DNA of 64,000 nucleotides from JARRKU01 sp050288425 (GCA_050288425.1 JBNKDU010000034.1:14415-78414), one strand, 5' to 3'. Shown: positions 34,957-44,126, counted from the stretch's first letter. Notes: generated by a model from the sequence alone, not told the origin. A program made the numbers and translations.

Positions 34957-37473
34957 ATGATTAACAAGTTTAGGGATCTTGGATTAAAGCCGAAAATGCT
35001 GAGCGTAATTCTGGTCGTGACTGCCTTGGTGCTTGCCGCCTCCATCCTCTGGATGGGGTACAACGCCAGAAAATTGGCGTTGGATGAAGCCCGGGAAAAG
35101 GCATTCGAGATCGCCCGTCGCTGGGGTGTGGTGGTGCAGTCTGAAATTCAGACGGCCATGGATGCCGCCCGGACGGTCGCGCAGTCACTGGAGGGCATGA
35201 AAGGCCGTGGCGTGCCCCCCAGGGACATGATCGATGGTATTCTCAAGAACATTCTCGAGCGTTATCCCAACTTCCTGGCGGCCTGGACCTGCTGGGAACC
35301 AAATGCCCTGGACGACAAGGATTTCGAATTCATCAACGCCGTCGGCCACGATGAAACGGGCCGCTATATCCCATACTGGAACCGGCTCTACGGCGAGGTG
35401 GACGTCGAGCAGCTGAAAGACTACGACAAAGAAGGACCCGGTGACTACTACCTGGTTCCCCTTCGGACCGGCAAGGAGACGGTATTTGACCCGGTGCCGT
35501 ACGAAGTGGAAGGTCAGAAATTCTTAAAGACCGTACTGGCCGTGCCGGTTTTTTATGAAGAGAAAGCCGTGGGGGTCGTGGGAATCGATATCCCGCTGAA
35601 GCCATTCTTCGAGCCGATCATCAAGCGTGTCCGCTTCTTTGAAAAGGGATACGGCTTCCTGATGGACTCCAGCGGCAGGTTCGTCGCCCACCCGCTCAAA
35701 TGGGAGAATGTGGGCCGCACCATGGAATCCTTTAATTTCGATCCCAAAGTCATCCAGCAGGTACGTCAGGGGCAGGAGACTTGGCAATACAAACCGTCCA
35801 CGACCACCGGGCGAGACCAGTTTTACGCCTTCGCCCCCATCCAGATTGGGGCCGCAGGCAAGAAATGGAGTCTTGCCACCACGGTGAGCGTCGACGAGAT
35901 CACCGCACGCGCCAGGCAAATCTTTCGCCAGTCAATATACATCTTTTTCGGCGGTGTTCTGTTTATCTCTGTGGCGGTTTGGCTCATCGTCGGCAACATT
36001 ACCAAGCCGATCCTTTCCATGGCCGGCACCATTCGGCAGGTCGCCCGGGAAAGGGATTTGACCCTCGACGTTGCGGTGACCTCCCGCGACGAACTGGGCA
36101 TCATGGGTCGGGAATTCAACAACATGATGAAGGCCCTGCGGGATTCCTTCACCATGGTCGACGATGCCGCCTCCCACGTGAACAGCCAGTCGGGAGACGT
36201 GGCCAAACGAGCCACCGCCAACCGCGACCGGGCCGAGGATGAAGAGAAACAGATGACCGTTATCCTTGATACCGTGGCACAAATGGGGGAGACCGCCGCC
36301 GAAGTGCAGAATGCCTCCAAGCGTCAGGCCGCCGCCGCCACCGACTCATCCCGCCGGGTGGAGGAATTGATCGAAAGCATGAAACTGGTGGACAGCACCT
36401 CTGCCGAGCAGATCCAGGAGGCCAGTATCGCCACCGAGCGTGTGGCCGCCATGGGGGAAACCGGTACCAAGGTTACCGCCACCGCCCAGCGTCAGGGCGA
36501 GCAGGTGGTGCAGGTGACCGAGGCCATGCGTTCCATCGCCAAGTCGGTGGATGAGATGAGCCGTGCCGCCAACCGGGCCACCGAACAAGGCCAGATGGTG
36601 CTGGAAGCCGCCCAGGAAGGTCAGGATACGGTGAATGCCACGGTTTCCGGTATGCAGGCCATTAAGGAATCTTCCGAACAAATCGCCGAAATCATCGGCG
36701 TGATCACAGAAATCGCCGAACAGACCAACTTGCTGGCCCTCAACGCCGCCATCGAGGCCGCCCGTGCCGGTGTCCATGGCAAGGGTTTTGCCGTGGTTGC
36801 CGACGAGGTCGGTAAACTGGCCCAGCGTTCTTCCGAAGCGGCCAAGGAAATTACGCAACTGATCAAGGATTCCACCAACAAGGTTGAAGAAGGGACCCGT
36901 TTGACCGACCGATCCCAGGAAGCGTTGCGCAAGATCGCCAAGGGCGGTGAGATCAACAAGCTGGCCATTGAAGAGATCGGCCGGGCCGCCGACCTGCTTT
37001 CCGACAGCAACCGCGAGGTCTCCAGCCTGATCGGAGACTTGAACAAGCTGGCTCAGGAGATCGCCGGCATGGCCGGTCAGCAGGGGGAACGCCGCAAGGC
37101 TGCCCAAACTGCTCTGACCGCTCTGGTGGAGAAAGCCAATACCATTTCCGATCAGGTAACCAGGGCCACGGAAAAGGCCGCGGCTGTGGGTGAGGAAATG
37201 CGCAATATCGTGAACCAGTCCGCGGAGATGGAAAAGATGACCGACATGCAGGCCGGACGTTCCCAGAGCCTTCGTGAGATCACCACGTCATCGGCGGAAC
37301 GCACCAAGCAAACCGCGGCCGGCGCGGGAGAGGTCGTGGGCATTACCCTTGAAATGCAACGCCTGGCTGCCAACCTGACGCGCCAGGTGGCGCAATTCAA
37401 GGTGATCCGCAGCCGGAGTGCTTCGATCGCCGAAGTGGAACAAGCGGTGATGGAAGTCGATCTGGGAGAGTAG
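34957..37473 (+). CDS. Methyl-accepting chemotaxis protein with dCache sensor domain
   Basis: 838 residues. Transmembrane helix 1 is at about 15-37, an extracytoplasmic dCache-type sensor follows (about 40-325), helix 2 is about 329-351, then a HAMP domain. A long methyl-accepting coiled coil has its conserved tip near 585-625 (EQTNLLALNAAIEAARAG, then GKGFAVVADEVGKLA). No C-terminal CheR-docking pentapeptide is seen; the end is acidic. The ligand is unknown. A cheW gene follows after ~106 bases, but no cheA, cheY, cheR or cheB is in the window. Confidence 0.93.
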   Translation: MINKFRDLGLKPKMLSVILVVTALVLAASILWMGYNARKLALDEAREKAFEIARRWGVVVQSEIQTAMDAARTVAQSLEGMKGRGVPPRDMIDGILKNILERYPNFLAAWTCWEPNALDDKDFEFINAVGHDETGRYIPYWNRLYGEVDVEQLKDYDKEGPGDYYLVPLRTGKETVFDPVPYEVEGQKFLKTVLAVPVFYEEKAVGVVGIDIPLKPFFEPIIKRVRFFEKGYGFLMDSSGRFVAHPLKWENVGRTMESFNFDPKVIQQVRQGQETWQYKPSTTTGRDQFYAFAPIQIGAAGKKWSLATTVSVDEITARARQIFRQSIYIFFGGVLFISVAVWLIVGNITKPILSMAGTIRQVARERDLTLDVAVTSRDELGIMGREFNNMMKALRDSFTMVDDAASHVNSQSGDVAKRATANRDRAEDEEKQMTVILDTVAQMGETAAEVQNASKRQAAAATDSSRRVEELIESMKLVDSTSAEQIQEASIATERVAAMGETGTKVTATAQRQGEQVVQVTEAMRSIAKSVDEMSRAANRATEQGQMVLEAAQEGQDTVNATVSGMQAIKESSEQIAEIIGVITEIAEQTNLLALNAAIEAARAGVHGKGFAVVADEVGKLAQRSSEAAKEITQLIKDSTNKVEEGTRLTDRSQEALRKIAKGGEINKLAIEEIGRAADLLSDSNREVSSLIGDLNKLAQEIAGMAGQQGERRKAAQTALTALVEKANTISDQVTRATEKAAAVGEEMRNIVNQSAEMEKMTDMQAGRSQSLREITTSSAERTKQTAAGAGEVVGITLEMQRLAANLTRQVAQFKVIRSRSASIAEVEQAVMEVDLGE

Positions 37474-37579
37474 TCGAACCGAGGGGCGGCGGGATACGGA
37501 CTCTGGATCGGCCCCTGCCCCTTTTCGTTTCTTCCACCGACCGGCATCCCTGCCCTCAGCAGCAAATGGATAAAATGGT

Positions 37580-38056
37580 TTGGCGATAAATCCTCAAAGA
37601 GAAGAAGACGTCCAACTGATCGGATTTTATGCCGGTCAGAAACTATTCGGCGCCGATATTCTTGCGGTGAGGGAGATCCTGCGCGGTCCGCAAATCGATC
37701 CCATCGAGAACTGCCCGGAATTTATCCGTGGTATCATTCAGTTGCGGGACGAGAGTATCCCCATCATCAATCTGAAGCAGCGCCTGAACAAGGAGACCGA
37801 ATTGGTGTCGGACGAATTGTTCTGGGTTTTGGTCGCCAAGGCCGGGGATCGGGTTGTGGGCTATCTGGTGGACTCGGTGACGCGGATATTGAAAATCGGA
37901 AAGGACGCAATCATGTCGGCGCCGGAACTGGTGCTTGCAGGGCTGCGCAGCCAGTATATTCGGGGCGTGTGTAAGACCGACCTGGGCCTGTTGGTGGTGC
38001 TGGACCTGGATCGCATGCTTGCAGAAGATGAAATCAAGGCGCTTAATAAACTATAG
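37580..38056 (+). CDS. CheW-like chemotaxis coupling protein
   Basis: 158 residues from a TTG start. A single CheW domain fills the protein (QLIGFYAGQKLFGADILAVREIL at the start; the RGIIQLRDESIPIINL core). It couples receptors to the CheA kinase. Being next to the chemoreceptor, it is probably dedicated to it. An alternative start cannot be excluded because no strong Shine-Dalgarno precedes the TTG. Confidence 0.9.
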   Translation: MAINPQREEDVQLIGFYAGQKLFGADILAVREILRGPQIDPIENCPEFIRGIIQLRDESIPIINLKQRLNKETELVSDELFWVLVAKAGDRVVGYLVDSVTRILKIGKDAIMSAPELVLAGLRSQYIRGVCKTDLGLLVVLDLDRMLAEDEIKALNKL

Positions 38057-38136
38057 AACAAAAAAGCGGTCGCATCGGCTACCCTGTTACTCTTCATCGA
38101 CTTGCACACGTTCGCCGTCCGCCGCCCTAGGCGTTA

Positions 38137-38808
38137 ATGAAGAAATCCCGGTTTTCGCACATACGCAAATGGCTGCTCCTCTATTTGATTGCCGTTCTGG
38201 TTACCACCTTCGCGATCTTTGCACTGATCTTTGTTGAAATCGACAGCATTCTCGACAGCGTGGCAAAAACCCTGCCGGTCATCGGCGAAGCCGGCAACGC
38301 TTCGTTGCCGGCCGCCATTTCCGCCATGCGCCTACGCATGCTGCTGGTGACTACCGGTGGCCTCCTCGGCCTCGGGGTGCTGGGCTATGTCTGGATGGGA
38401 TTGGCGTCCCATCGACTCGTACGTCCCATGCGGCGCCTGGCGCGTGCCTTGGCCCAACTGGCCCGCGGCAAACTCAATGAAACCGTCGATATCACACAAG
38501 ACGACGAGTTCGGCCAGATGGGCGCCGGTATCAACGAGTTGGCGGCCAACCTTCAGGAATTGTTGCTTTATATCTGGAAACAGACCGGGCAATGTCTCGT
38601 CCTGCTGGACCGCATTCAACAGAATCCCGATATGCAGCACGACCGGCGGCTCTCCCTGGAAACCTTGGGATATTTGAAACAATTGACCGAAGCCGTGGAT
38701 GATCTGCGGGAGATGGCCAAGGCCTATGTGTTTTACGATGTCAGCCTGGAGGGCAACAACGCCCGCGCCATCCAAGAGCCCGGCAAAACCTCCCCCTCCG
38801 ATAACTGA
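38137..38808 (+). CDS. HAMP-domain membrane protein without a known output domain
   Basis: 223 residues. Two transmembrane helices (about 12-32 and 67-90) flank a short ~35-residue periplasmic loop. A HAMP domain follows (HRLVRPMRRLARALAQLARGKL... DEFGQMGAGINELAANLQ), then ~80 helical residues. No kinase, cyclase or methyl-accepting signature is visible. It may be a small signalling or structural partner of the chemoreceptor-CheW pair; this is inference from position. Confidence 0.65.
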   Translation: MKKSRFSHIRKWLLLYLIAVLVTTFAIFALIFVEIDSILDSVAKTLPVIGEAGNASLPAAISAMRLRMLLVTTGGLLGLGVLGYVWMGLASHRLVRPMRRLARALAQLARGKLNETVDITQDDEFGQMGAGINELAANLQELLLYIWKQTGQCLVLLDRIQQNPDMQHDRRLSLETLGYLKQLTEAVDDLREMAKAYVFYDVSLEGNNARAIQEPGKTSPSDN

Positions 38809-38994
38809 AGCATTTCCAAATTTCTTACAAGCCGCCGGGGTCTCCCCCTCGAGTTTCGGTCGGGCACAGTCGGGCCCGATCCATCCAGTGGATTGAATAC
38901 CAAATTGGACGGATTGTACACAAATGTACCCGGAGAATGCAAAATCCGAAGGGCCTCGGAGCCAGGACGCCGGTGCAACGGCCCGGACCGCAGG

Positions 38995-39023
38995 TTGACA
39001 GGGGGGATGATTCGGCATATGAT
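38995..39023 (+). promoter_or_regulatory. promoter for the riboswitch-controlled module
   Basis: TTGACA (38995-39000), 17-base spacer, TATGAT (39018-39023). Predicted start near 39030, about ten bases before the aptamer. Confidence 0.8.
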
Positions 39024-39040
39024 TTGCATCGTGTGTGGAA

Positions 39041-39118
39041 AAAGGGCAAAACTGTCGAAAGACAGCGACGCAAAGCCACGGATCTAAAGCAACGTGCCAT
39101 GATCGCCGAGCTGCCGAA
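39041..39118 (+). ncRNA. cyclic-di-GMP-I (GEMM-I) riboswitch aptamer
   Basis: The aptamer hallmarks are visible in order: GGGCAAAA (39044-39051), a stem with GAAA tetraloop (CTGTC-GAAA-GACAG, 39052-39065), the invariant GACGCAAAGCC (39067-39077), then a second arm CGGATC (39079-39084) pairing with GATC-GCCG (39101-39108). A closing GGCA/TGCC pair joins 39045-39048 with 39112-39115. This matches the class-I c-di-GMP aptamer, in which the tetraloop docks on the second helix. It sits between a near-consensus promoter and a terminator-like hairpin, about 115 bases before the coding start. Confidence 0.9.
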
Positions 39119-39129
39119 ACATGCCCACA

Positions 39130-39176
39130 GGCGTCTTGAGGCGGAGTCATGCAGTCCTCAACGACGCTTCTCTTTT
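39130..39176 (+). terminator. expression-platform terminator of the c-di-GMP riboswitch
   Basis: GCGTCTTGAGG (39131-39141) pairs with CCTCAA-C-GACGC (39156-39167), one bulged base, followed by the T-rich TTCTCTTTT. The position directly after the aptamer suggests transcriptional control. Whether ligand opens or closes the terminator cannot be read directly. Confidence 0.65.
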
Positions 39177-39234
39177 GACAGGCAGCGGTAAGGGGTTCCG
39201 GGCTGGGGCAATCAATTCAACATGGGAGGTATCC

Positions 39235-40740
39235 ATGGAAAACTCGTCAATGATGATCATCAGCTCCATACCCGTTCTGTATGCCATCCCGCTTATCGTT
39301 CTGATCTTGCTGGCCATGTATCTGGCCCGCAAACCGTTTCACCGCACCATGGCCTCCTTCGGGCGGATTGTCTACAATGCCATGCGGATGGGGGCGGCTT
39401 CGGTCAAGTTGGCGGAAAAACGTCTGCAAATCAGAAATCGGGAAGTCTTGATGAGTGCCGGGCTGGAACTGGCCGAACGCAAGGTGGAGCGCGAGTTCGA
39501 CCGCATCAGCGCCGTAATTCAGAGGGACCTGGAGGGATTTCCCCAGATCCAGCGCAAGGTTAGCGAGGATCTTCTCCAACTGGAGGAGGATTACGACAAC
39601 TGCGCGGAAATACCGCAAACCCTTCCGGACTGGGTCAAGGTCATCGATGCCATCGCCAACATCAAACCCAGCGGCGACCGCATGGTCGTCAACATGTTGG
39701 AAGAAATCCACCATACCCTCGAAGAGCAGCATAAAAACGCCGTGGACCAGCACCGTCGGGACGTCTCCAAACGGCATGCCGTGCTCAGCCGCATGCTGCC
39801 CACCTGGCGGGTCACCCAGAAGACCCTGGGCGGAGTTCAGAAGGCGGTGGCGGGCCTCAGTCAGCGGACCAAAAAAATCGACCGCTACATGAACGACTAC
39901 GAGAAGATCCGCAACCAGGATGAGATCGCCGAACGGCAACTCTCCTCTTCGTCGCTGACCCAATTCTTCATCTCCGGACTCGTACTGGCGGTGGCGGTGA
40001 TCGGCGCCATCATCAATTTCAATCTGGTGGCCTTGCCCATGTCGGAAATGGTGGGCGGTGCCAACTATATCGGCGATTTCAGAACGGCGGACGTGGCCGG
40101 CATGTTCATCGTCTGCCTGGAGATCGTGGTGGGCGTCTTCCTGATGGATGCACTGCGCATCACCCGTCTGTTCTCCATCATCGGGAGCATGGAGGACGGT
40201 AAACGCAAAATGATCTTCTGGGTTCTGTTCGGCATGCTTACCATCCTCGCGCTGGTGGAGTCGTCGCTGGCCTTCATGCGTGATCAGATCGCCGCCGACA
40301 TGGAGGCGCTACGGCAATCCCTGGCCGGTGTGGAGCCCAGCAGCCTGGCCACCTCCAATATCCCCACCATCGGCCAGATGGTCATGGGATTCATCCTGCC
40401 CTATATTCTTACCTTTGTCGCCATTCCGTTCGAATCCTTTGTCTCCTCGGCTCGAACCGTACTGGGCCTGCTGGTATCATGGGCGTTGCGGGTTCTGGCA
40501 TTTGTCCTGCGGCTGGCAGGCAACCTGGGGTATTACCTGAGCCGTATGATCAGCAATATTTACGATTTGGTGATCTTTCCGGCATTGTGGCTGGAAAACG
40601 TCATCATCCGGATGGCCACCAAGGAGAAGAAGGACCGCGGAGAGAAGAAAAAGGGCGACCGGGTAAAAGAAGTCGGCCGGGAACCGGAAAGTGCAACCTT
40701 GATGGAGGGATCCGAATCATGCAGCCAGGCCATCGACTAA
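39235..40740 (+). CDS. c-di-GMP-riboswitch-controlled multipass membrane protein with coiled coil (unknown)
   Basis: 501 residues from the ATG at 39235, preceded by GGAGG at 6 bases. One N-terminal membrane helix (about 8-28) is followed by ~200 cytoplasmic, charged, coiled-coil-like residues. Several membrane helices follow (about 242-265, 285-305, 320-343 and a hydrophobic block about 385-460), then a Lys/Glu-rich tail. I recognise no family. The gene's last 22 bases overlap the VWA lipoprotein, so both form one unit. The riboswitch implies a role in c-di-GMP-controlled behaviour such as attachment or motility. Confidence 0.75.
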   Translation: MENSSMMIISSIPVLYAIPLIVLILLAMYLARKPFHRTMASFGRIVYNAMRMGAASVKLAEKRLQIRNREVLMSAGLELAERKVEREFDRISAVIQRDLEGFPQIQRKVSEDLLQLEEDYDNCAEIPQTLPDWVKVIDAIANIKPSGDRMVVNMLEEIHHTLEEQHKNAVDQHRRDVSKRHAVLSRMLPTWRVTQKTLGGVQKAVAGLSQRTKKIDRYMNDYEKIRNQDEIAERQLSSSSLTQFFISGLVLAVAVIGAIINFNLVALPMSEMVGGANYIGDFRTADVAGMFIVCLEIVVGVFLMDALRITRLFSIIGSMEDGKRKMIFWVLFGMLTILALVESSLAFMRDQIAADMEALRQSLAGVEPSSLATSNIPTIGQMVMGFILPYILTFVAIPFESFVSSARTVLGLLVSWALRVLAFVLRLAGNLGYYLSRMISNIYDLVIFPALWLENVIIRMATKEKKDRGEKKKGDRVKEVGREPESATLMEGSESCSQAID

Positions 40741-41387
40741 CAAGTCTGATCTTGATCGTTTTGCTGATCCTGACCGCCGGCATTGGCGGCTGTTCCCGGA
40801 AGACCAACCGGGCAAAAGGCGTCTACATGCTACTGGACACGTCGGGTACCTATGCCTTGGAGTTGAAAAAAGCCAAATCGATCATCAACTACCTGCTGGG
40901 TACCCTGCAGCCGGGAGACACGCTTTCCGTGGGCCGCATCGATACCGGCAGTTTCAGTGAAAAGGACATCGTGGCCAAGGTAACCTTCGATTCCCGCCCT
41001 TCCGTGGCCAACACCCAGAAACGCGCCTTTCAAAAACAGGTCAACGATTTCGTGGCCAACATCAAACGGAGCGACTATACGGATATCTCCGGTGGAATTC
41101 TCCAGGCCATCGAATTTCTCAACGAGACCGATGCCGGCAGGAAGTACATCCTGATTTTCTCGGATCTTCAGCAGGAACTGGCCGAGGGGCATGTTCGCGA
41201 CGTACCGTTCCAGCTCGGCGGTTTCGAAGTGATCGCCCTGAATGTGACCAAATTGCGCGAAGACATCCGTGATCCCAAGCAGTATCTGCAACGGGTGGAG
41301 GATTGGCGCCACAAGACCGAGGACGGCAGTGGAACCTGGCGGGTGATCAACGATCTGGAACGCCTGGACAAAATCTTCGCCAATTAA
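40719..41387 (+). CDS. VWA-like lipoprotein
   Basis: 222 residues from the ATG at 40719, with GGAGGG upstream. A lipoprotein signal peptide ends at IGGC. The mature part resembles a von Willebrand A domain: MLLDTSGTY is a MIDAS-like start, and LIFSDLQQ a later strand with Asp. It is probably anchored on the periplasmic side of a membrane and binds a partner, most simply the upstream membrane protein with which it overlaps. No known family member can be named. Confidence 0.7.
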   Translation: MQPGHRLTSLILIVLLILTAGIGGCSRKTNRAKGVYMLLDTSGTYALELKKAKSIINYLLGTLQPGDTLSVGRIDTGSFSEKDIVAKVTFDSRPSVANTQKRAFQKQVNDFVANIKRSDYTDISGGILQAIEFLNETDAGRKYILIFSDLQQELAEGHVRDVPFQLGGFEVIALNVTKLREDIRDPKQYLQRVEDWRHKTEDGSGTWRVINDLERLDKIFAN

Positions 41388-41421
41388 TCGATGGTTCGCG
41401 GAATTTCTCCCCCAACAAGAC

Positions 41422-41612
41422 GCCAGAGGATGGGGGCTTTTCCGGGATGCGACGCTCACGGCCTGGTGATTTCAACCAGTTATCCACGGGGGCATTCCTG
41501 CCCCCTCCCCGGTCGCCGCCTATAGGCGCCGCCGGGGTCTCCCCCATGGATAACTGGTTGAAATCACGAAGGCCTTCCGCTGATGCTTCCCGAAAAGGCC
41601 CCATCCTCTGGC
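41422..41612. repeat. 191-bp imperfect palindrome
   Basis: The two halves are near-complete inverted copies centred near 41517. The outer arms share GCCAGAGGATGGGG, the middle arms share TGATTTCAACCAGTTATCCA exactly (20 bases), and the core is GC-rich around CCTATAGG. It lies between the convergent VWA lipoprotein and mtaB genes. It could form one long hairpin. It is either a palindromic mobile-element remnant or a bidirectional stop; no T run flanks it. The rest of the 41388-41694 gap shows nothing else. Confidence 0.8.
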
Positions 41613-41694
41613 TTACGCCTTGGACAGAGAAAACGAAAAGGCCCCTGAATTGAACCAATCTTAGGGTTCGCGCGACCGAAGCCATCCCGCCATA

Positions 41695-43041
41695 TCAATT
41701 GGAAGGCTTTCTCGCCGGTGGGACGGTTTCGACGTGACCAAATACCGTTTGCGTTGCGTCGACACCATCGATATGAGCCGTCACCAGGCTGTTTCCCGTC
41801 ACAGAGGCATCCGGCAGGAGAACCGGGATATAATTCTCGCTGATGCCCTTGGGAAGGCCGTGCAGGGGATCGGATCCGGTTTCGACGAGTACCTCCAGCC
41901 GCCGGCCGACATTGGCTTCGTAAAAGGCATTTCTCTTGCGCGTTCCCAGCCGTCGCAGGCGCCGGCAGCGTGCCTGGATGACCTGGTTCGGGACCACATC
42001 CTTGAAGGCGGCCGCCTTCGTGCCCGCGCGGGCCGAAAAGGGAAAGACATGCAGATAGGTCACCGGCAGGGTTGCGATCAATTCATAGGTATGTTCGAAG
42101 GCCTCATCGGATTCACCGGGAAAACCCACCAGCACATCCACGCCGATGGACGCGTGGGGCACGGCAGCATGGACGGCCCGGATCACGTCCGCAAAAAGGG
42201 TATGGTCGTAGGGGCGGCCCATACGGCCCAGCACCTGGTCGTCGCCGCTTTGCAAGGGAATATGCAGGTGAGGGCAGAGCGGCGTCTGCGTGTCGGCCAC
42301 CAGGTCGATCAGGCCGGCATCCACCTCCGTCGGTTCGATGGAACTGATGCGGATGCGATCCATGAGACCGGCAGACGAGATGGTCTTCAGTAAATCGACC
42401 AAGGTGGACGGCAGCTTGAAATCATGTCCGTAGGCGCCCAGGTGGATGCCGGTCAGGACCGTTTCCCGATACCCTTGGCGTTGCAGGGCGGCCAGGTGCT
42501 CCAAGATCTCATCGGAGGGCATGCTCCGGCTGCGCCCCCGGGCGTAGGGAACGATGCAATAGGTGCAGTAAGCGTTGCAGCCATCCTGGATTTTCAGGAA
42601 CGCCCGGGTCCGGTCTGCCGGCGCCACGGAGGGCAGGGGGGCGAATCGATCCAGTCCCTGTATGGGGCCATGCACCAGGGAGGCATCCCCATCGGCAGCC
42701 TGATCCATCCGGTTGAGGAGCTGCGTCAGTTTCATTTTGTCGCCATGCCCCACGATCAGATCGACTTGGGGTATCGATTGGATCTCCTGGGGCGCCGTCT
42801 GGGCATAGCATCCGGTGACCACGATTCTGGCCTCCGGATGGTTACGAATGGCCTGCCGGATGGCCTGCCGCGACTGCATGGCCGCCTTGCCGGTCACCGT
42901 GCAGGTATTGACCACCACGAGATGATGCGGTTCGCCGGACCCGGCGGTTTCGTATCCCGACGCTTCCAGAAGATGCGCCAGGGCGGCCGATTCACATTGG
43001 TTGACCTTGCAGCCCAGGGTGGTGATGTGGAAGCGTTTCAT
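41695..43041 (-). CDS. mtaB: tRNA t6A37 methylthiotransferase MtaB
   Basis: 448 residues from the ATG at 43041, which overlaps the mnmA stop as ATGA and has GGAGG upstream. The N-terminal MTTase domain (TLGCKVNQCES, VNTCTV, VTGCYAQ) binds one 4Fe-4S cluster; the radical-SAM motif is CNAYCTYC; a TRAM-like RNA-binding tail ends the protein. It converts t6A to ms2t6A at position 37 of tRNAs. It is downstream of mnmA and a NIL ferredoxin, giving an operon for tRNA sulfur modification. Confidence 0.92.
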   Translation of the reverse strand: MKRFHITTLGCKVNQCESAALAHLLEASGYETAGSGEPHHLVVVNTCTVTGKAAMQSRQAIRQAIRNHPEARIVVTGCYAQTAPQEIQSIPQVDLIVGHGDKMKLTQLLNRMDQAADGDASLVHGPIQGLDRFAPLPSVAPADRTRAFLKIQDGCNAYCTYCIVPYARGRSRSMPSDEILEHLAALQRQGYRETVLTGIHLGAYGHDFKLPSTLVDLLKTISSAGLMDRIRISSIEPTEVDAGLIDLVADTQTPLCPHLHIPLQSGDDQVLGRMGRPYDHTLFADVIRAVHAAVPHASIGVDVLVGFPGESDEAFEHTYELIATLPVTYLHVFPFSARAGTKAAAFKDVVPNQVIQARCRRLRRLGTRKRNAFYEANVGRRLEVLVETGSDPLHGLPKGISENYIPVLLPDASVTGNSLVTAHIDGVDATQTVFGHVETVPPARKPSN

Positions 43042-44126
43042 TGGATCCATCCTCCGCCCAGCACCTCGTCGTCTCGATAGAAAACCGCCCCCTGGCCCGG
43101 AGTGATTGCGGTTTGTGGCTGCTCGAAGATCACCCGGGCGGTGGTGTCACTCTCCGGGACCACCCGGGCCGGCGCGGCCGTATGACGATATCGCAGCCGG
43201 ACCTGCGCTGCCAGTGAATTTCTGGGTGGTTCGATGATCCAGTTGATGCCCGCGACATTGCATCGGTCCTTGGCCAGATCCTCCTTGAATCCGACGATCA
43301 ACCGATTGGCGGCGGTATCGATGCGCACCACATAGTAAGGCCTGGCGGCCGGACAATTGATCCCCCGCCGCTGGCCGACGGTAAACAGATGGAGCCCCTC
43401 GTGGCGACCGATGACTTCGCCGTCAACGGTTTGAATCGGTCCGGGCCGGGAGGCGAAACCCGGCTGAGTCTGTAGAAATTCTCCGTAGGCCCCATCGTGG
43501 ATAAAACAGATGTCCTGGCTCTCTTCGGCTACGGAAGGACGCAATCCCTTCTCCACCGCGATCCGGCGGGTCCGCGCCTTGGTCTGGTCGCCCAGCGGCA
43601 ACACGGCGCGGCAAAGCTGGTCCTGGGACAGGCGGGCGAGGAAATAGGATTGGTCCTTCACCGGATCGACGCCGCGCAACAGCCTGCGGCGTCCGTCCGC
43701 GGCGGTTTCGATGCGGGCATAATGGCCGGTGGCCAGACATTGGGCGCCGAGTCTGTGGGCATGGGTCAGCAAATGGCCGAATTTGATGGCCGGGTTGCAG
43801 ACCAGGCAGGGATTGGGCGTCGACCCCTGTCCATAGCCCTGGATGAAATAATCGACCACCTGGTGTTGGAATGCGGCTCGCAGATCGACCACATGCAGGG
43901 GGATTGCCAGACGGTCGGCCATGGCGGCTACCTTCTCTGCGGTGGTGCTGTCGGGCGAAGCCGTTTCTCCGCCGGCGGATGGGGCCGCATCCGGTGGCGG
44001 TGCCATGGATTCGTAGCCGGTGAGAAAATGCAGGCCGATCACCTCGCATCCCTGATCTTTGAGCAGGGCCGCGGCCACCATGGAGTCCACGCCGCCGCTG
44101 AGGGCTATGGCAACCGGGGAGCGCAC
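43038..44126 (-). CDS. mnmA: tRNA-specific 2-thiouridylase MnmA
   Basis: 362 residues from a GTG at 44126 that overlaps the stop of the NIL-ferredoxin gene (TAGTG). The PP-loop is ALSGGVDSMVAA, the catalytic cysteines are in NPCLVCN and SQDICFI, and GQRRGIN is present. It makes 2-thiouridine at wobble position 34 of Lys, Glu and Gln tRNAs. The upstream ferredoxin may deliver sulfur or electrons, since the two genes are coupled. Confidence 0.95.
   Translation of the reverse strand: MRSPVAIALSGGVDSMVAAALLKDQGCEVIGLHFLTGYESMAPPPDAAPSAGGETASPDSTTAEKVAAMADRLAIPLHVVDLRAAFQHQVVDYFIQGYGQGSTPNPCLVCNPAIKFGHLLTHAHRLGAQCLATGHYARIETAADGRRRLLRGVDPVKDQSYFLARLSQDQLCRAVLPLGDQTKARTRRIAVEKGLRPSVAEESQDICFIHDGAYGEFLQTQPGFASRPGPIQTVDGEVIGRHEGLHLFTVGQRRGINCPAARPYYVVRIDTAANRLIVGFKEDLAKDRCNVAGINWIIEPPRNSLAAQVRLRYRHTAAPARVVPESDTTARVIFEQPQTAITPGQGAVFYRDDEVLGGGWIQ

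Noticed and set aside
41475..41560. DnaA boxes (TTATCCA in both arms of the palindrome) suggesting an origin
   Set aside because: Only two imperfect boxes, no AT-rich unwinding region and no dnaA or dnaN nearby.
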